The position numbers and the translations under genes are program-made. From NCBI GenBank assembly GCA_016490735.1, contig JAEMWC010000391.1, positions 102,501-166,500 of the forward strand: DNA of 64,000 nucleotides, read 5' to 3'. Below are positions 22,170-34,200 of this stretch, piece after piece (the stretch's first letter is position 1; each line of letters begins with the position of its first letter). The notes under the pieces were generated by a model. It searched no databases. It was not told the origin of the DNA and saw only the letters and a list, made by a program, of their open reading frames with translations. This DNA comes from Pachyseris speciosa. Taxonomy: Eukaryota; Cnidaria; Anthozoa; Scleractinia; Pachyseridae.

Positions 22170-23760
22170 TAATAATGAAATACTCTTCTCAGAAATTTAA
22201 GACTTTTAAGCGATGATCCCAAACGTCGTGTCAAAACTCATCGATCTTCCATCTCAAAGCCCACTGAACCGTTCCGTGTTGAGCCACAACAGACATTTTG
22301 ATTGGCTTGAATCAAATTGTTGTATTGTGAATAATTAAAGCAAGACAGGTGCGCTTGAGGGTTTAGACAATGGTTTGCCATCTTTATTTTTGTAAACAAA
22401 ACTCCCATCAAACAGGATATAATTTTCTGAATTAAAATACCCTTTTTTGCTTTTGACACGAAATGCGTCTTTTTCCTCGAAGTCTAGGTGCACTGAACGA
22501 TAGATTTTAGACGCAAATTTCCAAGTCAAAAATTGTAAGACTTTCAACTAAATTCTGTTATATCCAAGGGTAATAAATGAAAACAAAACTCTGTGGTGTT
22601 GGTATTCTTTGATGCGCTATTTCGTGCAGGAATTGTAACAAAGGAAACTTTTTGAAATATGCAAAATTTGGAAGGTACTTCAGGAAATTCTTTAGACTCA
22701 ATTCAAAACGCTATGGTTTTGAAAGGCAAAATTGAATATTAACAGTGAATGCGTTTGCATTTCAAGTGTCATTAACCAGAGTTTGCTTCAAAACACAAGG
22801 GGATCGCCGCGAGTAATTACTTTTTGACAAAATGCTGTCTGTCAATCTTGTTGTTGAATTGTCGTTTATCCTTTAATCTTTTTATGAGCTTGAGGTTTTC
22901 ACAAGCGACGTCGTAAAACTAACCCCGCAAGTGAAGCCCTTACTAAAGCAAAGCTGCATGATTAGCTATTCGTAATATGAAAATGGATAAAACGAGACCG
23001 ACTTTAAAAAAAGAGTCGGTGGCATTTCACATTCAGCAGTCACTGACCGGTATATCCAGAGCTTAAAAGTAATGTGATTTTCCAGGTTACTACAGTGTAT
23101 TTGTACACAACGTAAACTGGTAGGCGGATGATGACGAGATACTGTAAACAGATCAATGTCTCTCATTTTATGACGCGATAAGAGTAAGTGGTCAAAATGT
23201 ATTGTGGACTCAAGAGGCGCAGACCACCGTGATGACGAATATCGTTATCGATAAGAGTACAGGCAACGCTAAACTACATAGATTTGTTAAACGGCTCTTC
23301 CGGCATTAGAAAAGACGTCTCACAACAGCTCACTGGCCTCTTGGGAATGAAGATTGGCTATTTCGTACTTGTATATTGGAAAGGAACATAAAAACACACG
23401 TAACATTGTATGTGAGGCGCACCAAAAATTACTTTGTATGCCCAATGAACTTCCATTTGCGGGTACTGAAGTGACGTTTCTGAAAATGTGTTGCAAAGAA
23501 AACAGTGCATGTTGTGAATCATAATTAGCTGTTTACCATTTGAAAGTGACGACACCATGCAAGTTAAAATCATTTTCCCGGAACTGGCTTGAATTTGAAG
23601 GATTCATAGCCCATGGATGAGTAATTCAGAATTCGTAAGCAAATTCTACGTTGTACATATATTTATTTCAGTTTTAGCAAAATTTTAACTATTAAAGATT
23701 TTTTGATAATCTTAATCATGTTGGTTGCCAAGAAGGGACTATTATAAAAGCTCCTTGCAC
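22170..23760. other. intergenic between two minus-strand genes
   Basis: A minus frame at 22335-22547 looks mildly protein-like but has no convincing splice sites. The rest is A/T-rich and featureless to my eye. Confidence 0.4.
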
Positions 23761-23765
23761 AGCAT

Positions 23766-24618
23766 TCAAGGTTTAGTTTTCTTTCTTCTTTTTAAATTCC
23801 TTGGTTCGATGTTTCTCATCTCTGTGTCGTTTTGCATGTTTGTTCCTCTCCTTGTGACCTTTGTCGTATGTAGGAGGATCAGCCGCTGGAACTGCCGGGG
23901 GAGGGACGGCCGCTGGAACTGCCGGGGAGGGACAGCCGGTGGCGGTGCAACTGGACCGGGGGCACTCACAGGGGGCACAGTATTTCCAACCGGAGCTGCA
24001 CCACCACTGTTTGTTGGATATGTAACTGATCCACCCACTTGGGTCGGTGTACTTACACCCGAAGCTGCAGTGTTAGAACCGGCTGCTGCTGGATATTGAG
24101 TGGAAGAACTGCCAGAGCTCGGTGGATATGGCGGTTGACCAACCACTTGGGTTGACGGACTTACACCCGGGGATGTGGTGCCAGATCCCTCTGGATATGG
24201 ATTGGGAGAAACGCCAGAGCCCACTGGATATTGATTGGTAGGAACACCAGAGCCCTCTGGGGTCGAAGCACCCGCTTGGTTCGATGGAACTGTAGTCGGA
24301 ACTTGCACACTGGTTTGTCCCTGGCTCGGAGTCGTTGGATGAGTGACCGGTGTAGTCACCTGGGGTTGAACTGGTGACGTAACTGGGATTGGAGTGGAAG
24401 TCTGCCGGGAAAGAAAACATTCAACAATTTAAAATGATATATGCTGTTACCTAAAGCAGCACAAAGTAAGCATCCCAGGCTTGCATGTTTTCTTTTTATC
24501 CTTGTATTAGATTTTCTCATTTTTTTAATGTTCCCAGAGGTGGTGATGGACGATTTTTCACGATTACGGACTTTTTATACCGAGAGGAAACAATTAGCAT
24601 GGGTAATAGGGGGATTCA

Positions 24619-24650
<32 letters not shown>

Positions 24651-26324
24651 TGCATATGGCTTTGCTTACAGAAGGAAACATGTTAGATGTGATTTGACTC
24701 CAGGCAGCTAAAGAGCTAGTGAAATTTAATACATTGTGAAATTTTTAACTCTTTAGGTATAGTATTCAAGGAGATATTGTCTTCCAAAAACTGCAAAATT
24801 CCTGGGTGGCAAAAGCACTAATGAGCTCATACATTCTTTGCAAAATTTTGAGTTTTTAAACCCGCGTTGCACAAAAAGTATTCAATACATGAGGCTCATA
24901 TTCACTGGCAGAGTTATTCATACCACGACCTTTCAATATTCAGAACTGATTTATTTGTAGCTCCATCAGAAACTGAATTGTTCATGCTAATGAGGCAAAT
25001 ATTGTAAACAAGGATTCCCCTATAGCATGATTTGTGGTGATATTTGTCATAAATGCCAGAAGTGATAATTTAAAATTGCTGTAAAACGGCTCGCGAAAAG
25101 TGGGAAAAATTCGAAACGTCATGAGTGGTATTTATGCCAAATGTCGCTTACAAATCATGCTATTATTTGTTGATATTACTATTTGGGAAACGTTTATGTA
25201 ATGCCAACCGTTTATTTCGTCCAGTTGTTTCGCTTCATAAGCAAAAAGACTGATATCACATTTCTGATGAACAATAGATTTTGCCCGTGCATACTCCTCA
25301 TCAGGATGAGTTCTAGCTCCCACTGGATTAAGATCCTTTGTGTTTGCTCGTTTTGTGGACGAGGCTGGACGGGCAAATCTATTGTTCAGAACAAGCGTGA
25401 TATTAGTCTATTCATTACCAGAAATAGGCGAAATTTTGCTCCCGCGCGATTGCACGCTAGACACGCGAGTTTCCAAGATGGCGGCTTTTGAGCCAAGGCG
25501 TCGAGAGCGACTAAATTAAGGCAATTCTTTACACCAGCGGAGTTATGCAAAAAAGGCTTGGTTTCTAAGTCAAACTGAATAATGTCAATAATGGCTAGCG
25601 AGTATGAAGAACGAGCAGAAACTCTTACTTTATTTTTGGCCTTCGACCATTCTCAGGGGGTGCTTTGCTCAATGAAGCCTAACATCGACTGGCTGCGAAT
25701 TTTGGACCTTTTCGGTGTGATTTAGTCTAGACTTATCCTTCATTCTCTAGTAATATTAATCGAACGTACGGAAGATTGTCAGAACGAGGAAATACATTAC
25801 AAAATTTGTATTAAAGGTGAGTAATTTTGCTAATTTCTGACTAAAATGGTGACTGTATAGAGGTCAGTAACCGACGTTTTTCAATTGAAAATTGTCCAAA
25901 TTTTTTAACGTTTTCAGTCTAAAAGACAACAGAAAACACCCCATTAAAGGTTTATATTTCATATTAGAGGTGCGGAAAATAAGCAGCATTGCCACCGGTA
26001 AATTTATCTGAAGTTTTCTGTTGAAATTCATACATTCTTTAGTAACTCCGGCGGCCATTTTAAAGGCCGCGTGACGCATGAATAAATTATCTCCTGATAA
26101 ACGTGACGCGGATTTCTGGTAATGTCTTACTTTTGGCACAGCTGGCCCAAAACATTAAGCCAAGTCGGTGTACATTTTATTCGTATTTTGGTTTTCTGAG
26201 TTTTCTTTGAGTTCTTGAGTATCTCGAATTTCAAAATCTGGAAATTTAAACTCACGCGGGCACGTGATATCATGATTTTGGTTGCCATAGAAACTGTAAT
26301 TTTCGCACGTAGGTATTTCAAATC

Positions 26325-26356
<32 letters not shown>

Positions 26357-29300
26357 ATTTGCACAAATTTGACAGGTAGTAGTATAACAATGGAAATACT
26401 GAGAAACAGATATTGGGTCAAATAACCAAGCCAAACGTGAGAGACATTTTTAACAGCGCAAAAGAAATCGAGTACTTTTGTATTCAGTTTCAAACCTCTC
26501 AACATTAGAATAGAAAAGAATAGAAAATCTGAGCCTAAGCCGTGTTTAGACCCCAATGAAGTATCTGTTACTTTTTTAGCGCTCACTTTGTTTTCTTTGC
26601 GGTTCTCTTCGTTCCATTTTTTATATACTTTTTTTCTGTCACTTTACCCCTCAACAACCCCCTGAAGAATTTAAATGAAGAAAAAATAAGTTGATGAAAG
26701 CTAATTTACAATTCGTCTTCTTTTTTTTTAATACGAGCTGTGCTTACCTGAGGAGTAGTTGCAGTCCCGTAGGGATATGGGTAGGTGACGGGGTAAGGGG
26801 ACATACCAGTCGGTGGATAGAAGTGATATGAGTATTGGGGGGAATATGGGATTGGCCAATGCCCAGGTTGGTATTGATACGGATGCAGAGCTGGGATGGG
26901 ATGAGGATACGACTGGCTAGCCGGTTGTACGGAACCGTACTTTGAATAACTACAGCTGTAGGGGCATAGCGCTTTTATAGTATAATCCGTTTGACAGTAA
27001 CCACCCTGTGCCCAGATTGGACAAACGACGTGCTGATCCGCCTCGCTGTAGCCATTATCTGAAATAGCAAAAAAATATTTCTTGATATTTGTACTCCTTA
27101 TCATAAAGCGAACACAGAGAAGGACCCAAGAAGGCCTTATATCTCACTCTGGCAACAACAGGAAGAACAGCAATTAAAGAACGTGTGTCCCCCACCCTCC
27201 CCAGTAGCTGCAATATTTGCCGAGGTTGTTGGTACACCTTCTGTTAATGTGGGTTAACTTTTCTCCTTTTCCAAACATGTGATAGCTCGAGGTGCAACAG
27301 AGAGACCACTGTGGCACCCATGAATTCAATCAATTTCCCTCTTCTAAAGTGTACGAAAATTCAAGTAATTCGTGGCCTAAAACAAGTTAGAGATGAAGCA
27401 TGTGTCTGCATCCCTTCAAGATGGCGCCTGTTTAATTGAAAAATTTAAGCGACACTGAAAACTTGTTTTGTTAAACTTTTGTCCAAGCCTCGTATAATTA
27501 CATCGTGGCCACGTAGTTTGGCGTCAATGCACCGAATGTCTTCTTCTGTATTTTCCTTACCCGCAACGATAAAATTCAAATTCAGCTTAAACATTCAAAT
27601 AATGACGGAAAAACATATTTAAATACTTATAATTGACTTTTTTTGCATATATTTCTGTAAAGAGTTCATCTAACAAACAAAAACCTACCTTGTCCACAGA
27701 ACTCGCAAGACCTATTACAATTTTGCATCATGTAATCTGGAAGTCTCTGGCAATCACCGGTCTTCTCCCAGTCTTCACACTCTTTACGTTTATTTTCGCA
27801 ACGCCAAGTACGTCCTACAACGGAAATAATCCAATTGCGTGAAAGTAAAGGGCGTATCGAAAGTCAACTGGACGTTCATTCAACCGGTTCATATGGTTAC
27901 TTATTCAATCATTTCTTTCCCATTTCGTTCCTTGCTAAGTATAATTTTTTTCGTTCTTTATTCCTTGATGGCGTGACCTCTGGTAATAAGCTATTGGAAT
28001 TTCTATTGCACTTACTCACTCGAAGCGATATTTAAGGTTTATTGCTGCCACTGTCGTAGAGTATTGCCATAGCTGCCATTAACACCACCACCATTATCTT
28101 GGTATTACTATTAGTATCAGTATGGTAGTGTAATTGCCAGTATCAGGGGCAGTGTTGGAATCGTCATCACCATCGTTATCTTTATCGCTGTCGCCGTCGC
28201 CGTCGCCGTCACCATTGCCATGGCCATCGCCATCAGTCCTCATCGTCATCGTCAACGTCATTGCCATTGTTTTCGTCATTGTCATTGATGTTTGTTATTT
28301 TGACAAAATGTGAGCAGTGAGAGTTCTTAACACTGAAAAGGTTAAAGGTTCACCAACCGCCTTTCTTGGCGCAGAAGCGGCAAGTCCAAGGGCAGTTATT
28401 AAGCATATTGTCGAGATCCAGCAGGCACTGCAACTCAGTCTTTCCTTCACAATCAGCATCTGGTTCATCCTCACAATTCTCAATGTTGTAAACTGAGGGT
28501 GAAAAATAAAGATCGCGATAAATGTCAAAAAGTTTTATAATTCTCATTTTATTCTTAACTTAATACACTCTTTTCTATGCGAACCTTTTTAATAAGAATG
28601 TCGAGGTTGGAATCTAGCAAAAGTTTTTAGAACATACTAAAACAGACTGAGAGTCAGTTAGGAATCTCTATATTTTCACAGTTTCCTCATTTTAGACGCA
28701 AAATCTGACAACCTTAAGTAACATTTATGCGCTCGACACTTTTCATAAAACCAGTAACTGTAATGGGAGTTGCTCTTCGCAGTTTTCATCAATCTCAAAA
28801 TAAAATACGTTTGCATGCATGAATAGCATTCGGAAACAAAGGAGTTGAACGGCAGGTATGAAGAAACACCTTAGAATGATTCCTGAATCAATAGTGCTCG
28901 TCAGAACAAAATTATGGTGAAAATGGCGTTTCGAAAATTGCAAGACTTCGTCTGGATGCGCCATGTTTGTGTGCCTTAGAGGGACACCAACCTGGCCTTC
29001 GAGAAAGTCGGTTAAAGAAATAAAACAGATCATGTGATCAGTATTCCTATAAATGTGCTTCGGGATTGCTGAGATGACGCTTTTACATTCTAAATATCGC
29101 ATGGAAAATTGAAAAGTAAAGTGAAAATACCAATTTAATAACATTTTAAGAAGTCTTGTACTTCCGGCTGCCACGATATGGATCAAATTTCAAAGTGCTC
29201 TACTTGTAGATGAAAACAATATATCGGCGTCAAGTTTCTTTGAAGATTTGTCTCACCAGTGAGTAAAAAAATAATATTAAAAAAACAGCTTTTAGTTTAA

Positions 29301-29688
29301 GTTTTTGCACTTTTGATAACATCACATGAAAACTAGCTCGCTTACGTTCTTTGTATGGTAATTTGGCCTGTAGCTCTAAAATCCTCTGTATTTCCTCATC
29401 TCTTTGGGCTGTAATATCCCACTTCCAAAGTCACTAGCCGAACCAATCTCCATACCGGAGGCCGATCCGGCATCGACATACTTCGCAATACCTGTTGGAA
29501 AGAAATAGCTATGGTTTGACCTTTTGAGGGACAGGTGTCGTGAACAGAAAAGAGGCATGTTTGCTTTCTCTAGATCAGGCGACAATGGTGTCAAATGCCC
29601 GGTTCGTACCGGAGTAAGTTACTGGTGTTTCACCCTCGAGAAATGAGAAAATTTCAATTGCCCACTAACGGGATCAAAACGCATTGCT

Positions 29689-29767
<79 letters not shown>

Positions 29768-30220
29768 ATAATCCCTTTATTTAAGTCTCAAATGTATTTA
29801 GCCGAGCACAGATGCTCTACTAATTGGGGAGACTAAATCAAATCAACTCTAAATAAATCAAATCAAATCAAATGTTGGTTTTTGGGGAGAGGGGAAAACC
29901 GGAGTACCCGGAGAAAAACCTCTCAGAGCAGAGTAGAGAACAACAAACTCAGCCCACTTATGACGCCGAGTCCGGGAATCGAACCCGGGACACATTGGTG
30001 GGAGGCGAGCGCTCTCACCACTGCGCCACTCTCACCTCTTGCTTGAGTGATGGATAATGCTTAACGTTCCCCATTGCCTTCATTGTTCTCCTTACCTCCG
30101 ATCACTCAACAAATCCAATCCTGTATGTCAGGTAATTTGATCTTACTACACATACTTACATTTTGCAGCAATAATGACGACTAAGATGAGGCAAACTACC
30201 CAGACAGCATCTTTCTTCAT
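23766..30220 (-). CDS. secreted protein with three ShKT domains and a Pro-rich basic tail (gene B)
   Basis: Six exons fit: 30160-30220, 29456-29491, 28358-28492, 27689-27814, 26748-27058 and 23766-24401. Exon 1 is a signal peptide (MKKDAVWVVCLILVV) ending at GTAAGT. The first four introns are all phase 1; the last is phase 0. The 36-nt exon 2 is the least certain, and skipping it keeps frame. ShKT1 (CEDEPDADC to CRFC) and ShKT2 (CEDWEKTGDC to CEFC) each have six cysteines. ShKT3 keeps only four and is followed by a Tyr/Pro-rich stretch. The last exon is Pro/Thr/Ser/Gly-rich. ShKT modules are small disulfide folds found in extracellular enzymes, structural proteins and some venom peptides; this length and tail suggest a structural or matrix role, which is inference. 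Near 23920 a C-run is one base shorter than its duplicate, shifting the final codons away from the Lys/His-rich tail seen in gene A; that frame would stop at 23773. Confidence 0.75.
25240..25412. mobile_element. TIR element, about 173 bp, in gene B intron
   Basis: Left end GACTGATATCAC...GAACAATAGATTTTGCCCGT and right end ACGGGCAAATCTATTGTTC...GTGATATTAGTC are inverted copies of about 43 bp. It lies in the large last intron of gene B (24402-26747). Confidence 0.65.
28090..28290. repeat. low-complexity CATCRT/GCCGTC region in ShKT1-ShKT2 intron of gene B
   Basis: Degenerate trinucleotide and hexamer runs on the plus strand (GTCGCCGTCGCCGTC, CATCGTCATCGTC). The corresponding intron of gene A holds the giant hexamer array, so both paralogues have simple sequence here. 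Confidence 0.7.
29690..29771. repeat. self-complementary (TAA)n/(TTA)n microsatellite
   Basis: A run of AAT units switches at about 29735 to ATT units, so the two halves form a long A/T hairpin. Confidence 0.9.
29815..30045 (-). mobile_element. tRNA-derived SINE, family 1 copy 3
   Basis: Head TGGCGCAGTGGTGAGAGCGC and GGTTCGATTCCCGG on the minus strand, with an (AAATC)n-type tail at 29820-29872. It lies in the first intron of gene B, only about 100 bp from exon 1. It lacks the extra 3' part seen in copy 2. Confidence 0.85.
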
Positions 30221-30529
30221 TTTTATGAAAAAGAATCTTATTCCTACAATAAAACAGAAGTTAATACGCAAATGTGTCGAAAAAATTTATATAAAGATAC
30301 AACCAAAAGGTCTTCTTTCCTAGCTCTGATAATGACATGTCAACAATAACTCCATCAAATAATATAAGACCTGTAAATAGATAAATAAACCCAGAGAGGT
30401 TCTCATTCCTAATTAAATAGCCGTTACGAGTGCGAAAAAGCCCTGTTCCCTCCTGTTGGTGATTTCAACCAGAAAGACAGACATACAGCGGAAAAACGAT
30501 TTAACGAAGTACCAAGCGGGGGACTAGAG

Positions 30530-30664
30530 AAATTGGTTCGTTACATTAAGGGTTCGTTATACCGAGGTCCTTTCCTTCGATTTAATAGTTCGGGCTGAAG
30601 AATATCGTTCGTTATATCGAGAACTTCGTTATATAAAGGCTCGTTATATCGAGGTTCCAATGTA
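30530..30664 (-). mobile_element. pogo/Tc1-type end fragment
   Basis: On the minus strand it begins CATTGGAACCTCGATATAACG and holds repeated TCGTTATATCGA-like phrases in both orientations. The TTGGAACCTC opening resembles pogo-group MITEs, as does 40787-40868. It lies just upstream of gene B. Confidence 0.5.
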
Positions 30665-31456
30665 TAAGTTACATCTCCCTATATATGCTACATCAAGGGT
30701 CATCTTTTGCATGTTTCAAGAAGGTTAAGTTTGAAGCGGATACTCAGTGAACTTCATTGCGTACCGGCGTCTCCTCGATAAGAGTATTAAATATGTTTAT
30801 GTCGCGTTCTTAAAGCTAACGAAGTATGAAAGTAATGCATCAGTGTATAATTCATATATGGGTCTGTTCGGAAAATTTTCCCATTTTACCCGATAACTCG
30901 AACCTTCTTCAATTTCCCTTGACGGTACGAATTTACGCAGGTTGACTGTATTATTTATTCTGAGTCGTGTCCAGTCGTGCAAATTTGCATCATAACTCAT
31001 CATTAACAGACCGTACCTTTGTCACGAAATTGTCACACCATCCATGTGTGCGTCAAAAAAGCTCCACGCAAAGAAATTGGTGTTACTTTCCCGTTCTTTG
31101 GGGAAAATGTCCTTCACATAATTTCACCGTTATCAATGTTATTTACACGTTCTTACATCTTAGCCCTGTCCAGACTCAACGTTCTTATTTGATAGAGTAG
31201 TCAGCATTTGCTTTAAAATAACAGCCAACAGAATAGCACTGTTCCTATCGGTTTTATTCACAAATAACTCCTAAACTTCCAGAAGAATAATCTTATGTTT
31301 CTACAAGGTCTCCGAAATGAAAACCGTAATAAACGTTAACGAACTCAACATGCATTTTCTCACGTGCAAAAATTACGACACTAGTGCGCAACATTTTCGC
31401 GGACACTCTAGTCAAACATCACGCGCGCCACTACAGCACCATTGTCAAAAATCTAT

Positions 31457-32218
31457 TCAATTCTTATTGGGAACGTTAACTTTTTTCACGGCCTGTAAAA
31501 ACTTTTCGAACAAGTCTTCGTCTCTGTTCATATACCTCCGCATGAACTCAGCTAAATACGACGAAAAGTGGTGTTTCCGCACGCCAAATGACGGGAATTT
31601 TACTTTAGCTTGTCGCCAGTGGCCTTCAATTTTGTTTGTACTTTGACCATCTGCATTCACAAACTCCTTGGAGTAGTTTACTGTGCAATGTGTGTACCCT
31701 AGTTTCTGCAAAGTGCAATAAGCTTTCCAGCAGTCTGAAATTATTATTGTTCCAGGTTCAATCCACTTTTGGATGATTGGTAGTAAAGTTGCCTCGTCTC
31801 TTTTTTCCACGGCAACAAGAAAACATTTCCTGCTGTTACTCGCAATACCGCCAAACACAATTTGACAACAAACGACTGTGGACCGCGGGCCGGGTTTTTT
31901 TAAAAGTAAAGGGTTAGGGTGGCGGGGTATTCTAAAATCGCTCCGGGAATTCAACGGAGACACGACCAAAACTAGTGGCTCGGGAGAGTAGACTTGCAAA
32001 CTTAACAACTCTGCGGCTACGCGGATTACCAGTTGGAAAATCAAAGATTTTCCGTAGCCTGTCGGAAGACACACGAATGTATCGCGTTGGTTCAAGAACG
32101 CAATAATAGCTTTCTTCTGCACTGGTGTTATATCCTTCATATTGTGACTGTTGAGGGAAGAAACGGCCGATTTAAAAGCTCGATCGAAGTGCATTTTGCT
32201 TTCAGTCAAAGACGCCAT
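31457..32218 (-). CDS. chimeric ORF: truncated RecQ-like helicase N-terminus fused to Merlin/ISXO2-like transposase C-terminus
   Basis: A 253-codon uninterrupted frame. Residues 1-95 are RecQ-like: TPVQKKAIIAFLNQRDTF, the Walker A-like LPTGYGKS and VLVVSPLNS, after which the rest of the helicase is missing. Residues about 110-245 match the ISXO2-like (Merlin/IS1595) transposase fold: VFGGIASNSRKCFLV, IIISDCWKAY with the second catalytic Asp, and STNKIEGHWRQAKV with the third acidic residue. The first catalytic Asp region is absent. A short linker (RIPRHPNPLLLKK) joins them in frame. Neither half should be catalytic. It could be an expressed fusion, a gene being domesticated, or a chance in-frame junction in repetitive DNA. 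No introns or terminal inverted repeats were recognised; a 10-bp-arm hairpin lies upstream at 32295-32316. Confidence 0.7.
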   Translation of the reverse strand: MASLTESKMHFDRAFKSAVSSLNSHNMKDITPVQKKAIIAFLNQRDTFVCLPTGYGKSLIFQLVIRVAAELLSLQVYSPEPLVLVVSPLNSRSDFRIPRHPNPLLLKKPGPRSTVVCCQIVFGGIASNSRKCFLVAVEKRDEATLLPIIQKWIEPGTIIISDCWKAYCTLQKLGYTHCTVNYSKEFVNADGQSTNKIEGHWRQAKVKFPSFGVRKHHFSSYLAEFMRRYMNRDEDLFEKFLQAVKKVNVPNKN

Positions 32219-32294
32219 TACGATTGTAGTACAGTGGGCTTAGAAGTTTTCAGCAGAGAAAAGAAACAGAGCAAGCGCATTCCTGTTTAACGGA

Positions 32295-32316
32295 AACCGG
32301 TTTTCCAAAACCGGTT
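32295..32316. repeat. perfect 10-bp-arm hairpin
   Basis: AACCGGTTTT, CC, AAAACCGGTT, located 77 bp upstream of the chimeric helicase-transposase ORF start. It could be an element end or a regulatory palindrome. Confidence 0.7.
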
Positions 32317-32870
32317 AGTTTCGACCAAGAATGTGGTCGGCGGCTACATGAGAGAACTCGTCGGGCACCGGCAGAGGTCTCTCTCCTTTCTCGCCGCCAG
32401 AGACCTCTGCTAGCAGGGAACACTTCCAATGAATGTTCTCACTGTTAACATCACATGCAAATTTGTTGATAGTCACTCCAACAAAGAAACAAATCACGTC
32501 TATTATTCCGCGTGGTCGCAGATGGAATGAAATGGGATGGAAAATTAAACACATTATAATGTTTGCTGCAAATTTGTATCATACGCTTTTCTCCATTGAG
32601 GAAGAAAACAAGCAACCAACTTAGTATTTATGAACGTCTGCTGGTTCATACCTTGCAATAAAATTTCAAAGAATTAAGCGAATAAAAGTAGGTTTGCGAA
32701 GGGAAAGGGCAAAGAGGTTCAAAAGCAAAAAGAGACGAGATGCCGGCTTTATTGAACACTGACTCAACTTACGTATATCAAGGTATGATTCTCTCTTGTA
32801 ACTGATGTTCTTCTCACCTAGTCGCTATCAAGTAATTTATACAGCAAGGTAAACTAGCTCTGTGTATATA

Positions 32871-33284
32871 CCGTATTTCCTCGAATAATAATAGCCGGGG
32901 GCGATTAATCGAGGGAAGGCGACTATTCGAGGGAGGCGATTATTTCAAATATTTGATTCCCTAAATATTTTGTTTTATTATCCCATTAAATCAAAAAATA
33001 ATCACATCAAATAACTGAACACGGGCTTTTTAAGTATTCCAAATTTGGTTCCTTGATTAATTTTCAATGTCAATTTTCAACGAAAGCTTGTTTGTTGCCC
33101 AAGGTGTCAATTTTTAACTTGACAGGGAAGGGATAAAAGAAAGAGAAGATGGCGAGAGGGGTGGGGTGGGGGGGGAAGGCGATTATTCGAAGGAGGCGAT
33201 TATTGTAATTATTTCCGTCAAAGGGGGACGATTACTCGAGGGAGGCGATTAATCGAGGGACGGCTATTATTCGAGGAAATACGG
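32871..33284. mobile_element. TIR element, 414 bp, TA-flanked
   Basis: Ends CCGTATTTCCTCGAATAATA and inverted TATTATTCGAGGAAATACGG are flanked by TA on both sides. Subterminal GGCGATTA(A/T)TCGAGGGA phrases are repeated within both halves. Non-coding. Confidence 0.85.
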
Positions 33285-33439
33285 TAATTCTATACATTCT
33301 TCACTGTTTTCACTTTTCACTTCACTTTATTTCAATAATTTATAACATACAATTTAGAAAAAATACACAACCCGCATGTAGCAAACCTAATCAAGGCGGG
33401 TTGTGTAACTTACAATCAAATTTAGTAAAACATATTATT

Positions 33440-33720
33440 AGTAAATCAAGTAAAAAAGAATAAATATATAAATAAAATAAAATAAATAAATAAATAAAAA
33501 TAAAATATATAAATAAATAAATATCTAAATAAATATATATAAATAAATACATAAGTAAATAGGTATACACATACATTTACAGATAGCTAGCATTTACACG
33601 AGAAGAGCAAGAACCTTTATTAAGACAACATAGAACATAAGGAAGTAATAATAATAGTTAGAGTTTGGTTAATGATAATTAGCAATTTGTCATGTCATGT
33701 CATGTCATGTCATGTCATGT
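33440..33720. repeat. A/T-rich AAATAAAT repeats and (ATGTC)n
   Basis: 33460-33560 is degenerate AAATAAATAT. 33689-33720 is an exact ATGTC pentamer run of about six units. Poly-Tyr/Ile frames here are artefacts. Confidence 0.9.
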
Positions 33721-33749
33721 AATATCTTTCAATGGGCCATACAAGGGAC

Positions 33750-34200
33750 TAAGGCCCTCTTCACATGAGCCCGGTTGACCGGGCTGGCTCGGTTAGCGGG
33801 ATGAATTTTATCATCCGTTCACATGGGAAATTACAGCCCGGTTTCCGTGATGAAAAGTGGTGACGCGACCATTCACGCATGAAATTTAAAGAACACGTCT
33901 GGTGAGAATTTTTCGCTTTTATCGGTTTTAGAAACCTCAAAATCCTTTATCTTTACTTTTACTATCAAAAGAAACTATAAATAGAAGAAAAAAGAAGTCA
34001 AAATCAAATACTGTCCGTCTACTGACGGAAATGCATTGCATCATTTTCATCCCGGTAACCGGGCTGGAGTGTTCATATGGAAGCCGAGATCTCGGCAACC
34101 GGGCCAGCCCGCCCTCTCATATGAACACGTAGAAATTTTTACAAAGCATTTAGTGGTAAGGCGAGATCTCGGGAACCAGGCTCATATGAAGAGGCCCTAA
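33750..34200. mobile_element. TIR element, about 450 bp
   Basis: Ends AAGGCCCTCTTCACATGAGCC and inverted GGCTCATATGAAGAGGCCCT. Repeated GACCGGGCTGG and CCGGGCTGG phrases near both ends. No transposase frame. Confidence 0.75.

Noticed and set aside
22335..22547. 70-codon minus frame that looks mildly protein-like (GYFNSENYILFDGSFVY).
   Set aside because: No convincing acceptor or donor that would join it to the gene at 19.7-22.1 kb, and no domain recognised.
24441..24686. 81-codon plus frame with two hydrophobic segments.
   Set aside because: It lies antisense in the last intron of gene B, next to its acceptor, with no domain or splice context.
25475..25525. AAGATGGCGGC context typical of gene 5' ends.
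   Set aside because: The ATG opens only a 13-codon frame and no downstream exon is recognisable.
26706..26750. Read-through of the ShKT3 exon of gene B ends in KKKEDEL, resembling an ER-retention signal.
   Set aside because: A strong donor (CAG, then GTAAGC) ends the exon before this, the acceptor of the last exon matches in phase, and gene A uses the same layout. Intron retention would be needed.
28743..29186. 147-codon minus frame inside the second intron of gene B.
   Set aside because: Composition is ordinary A/T-rich background, no domain, and it is not bounded by suitable splice sites in phase 1.
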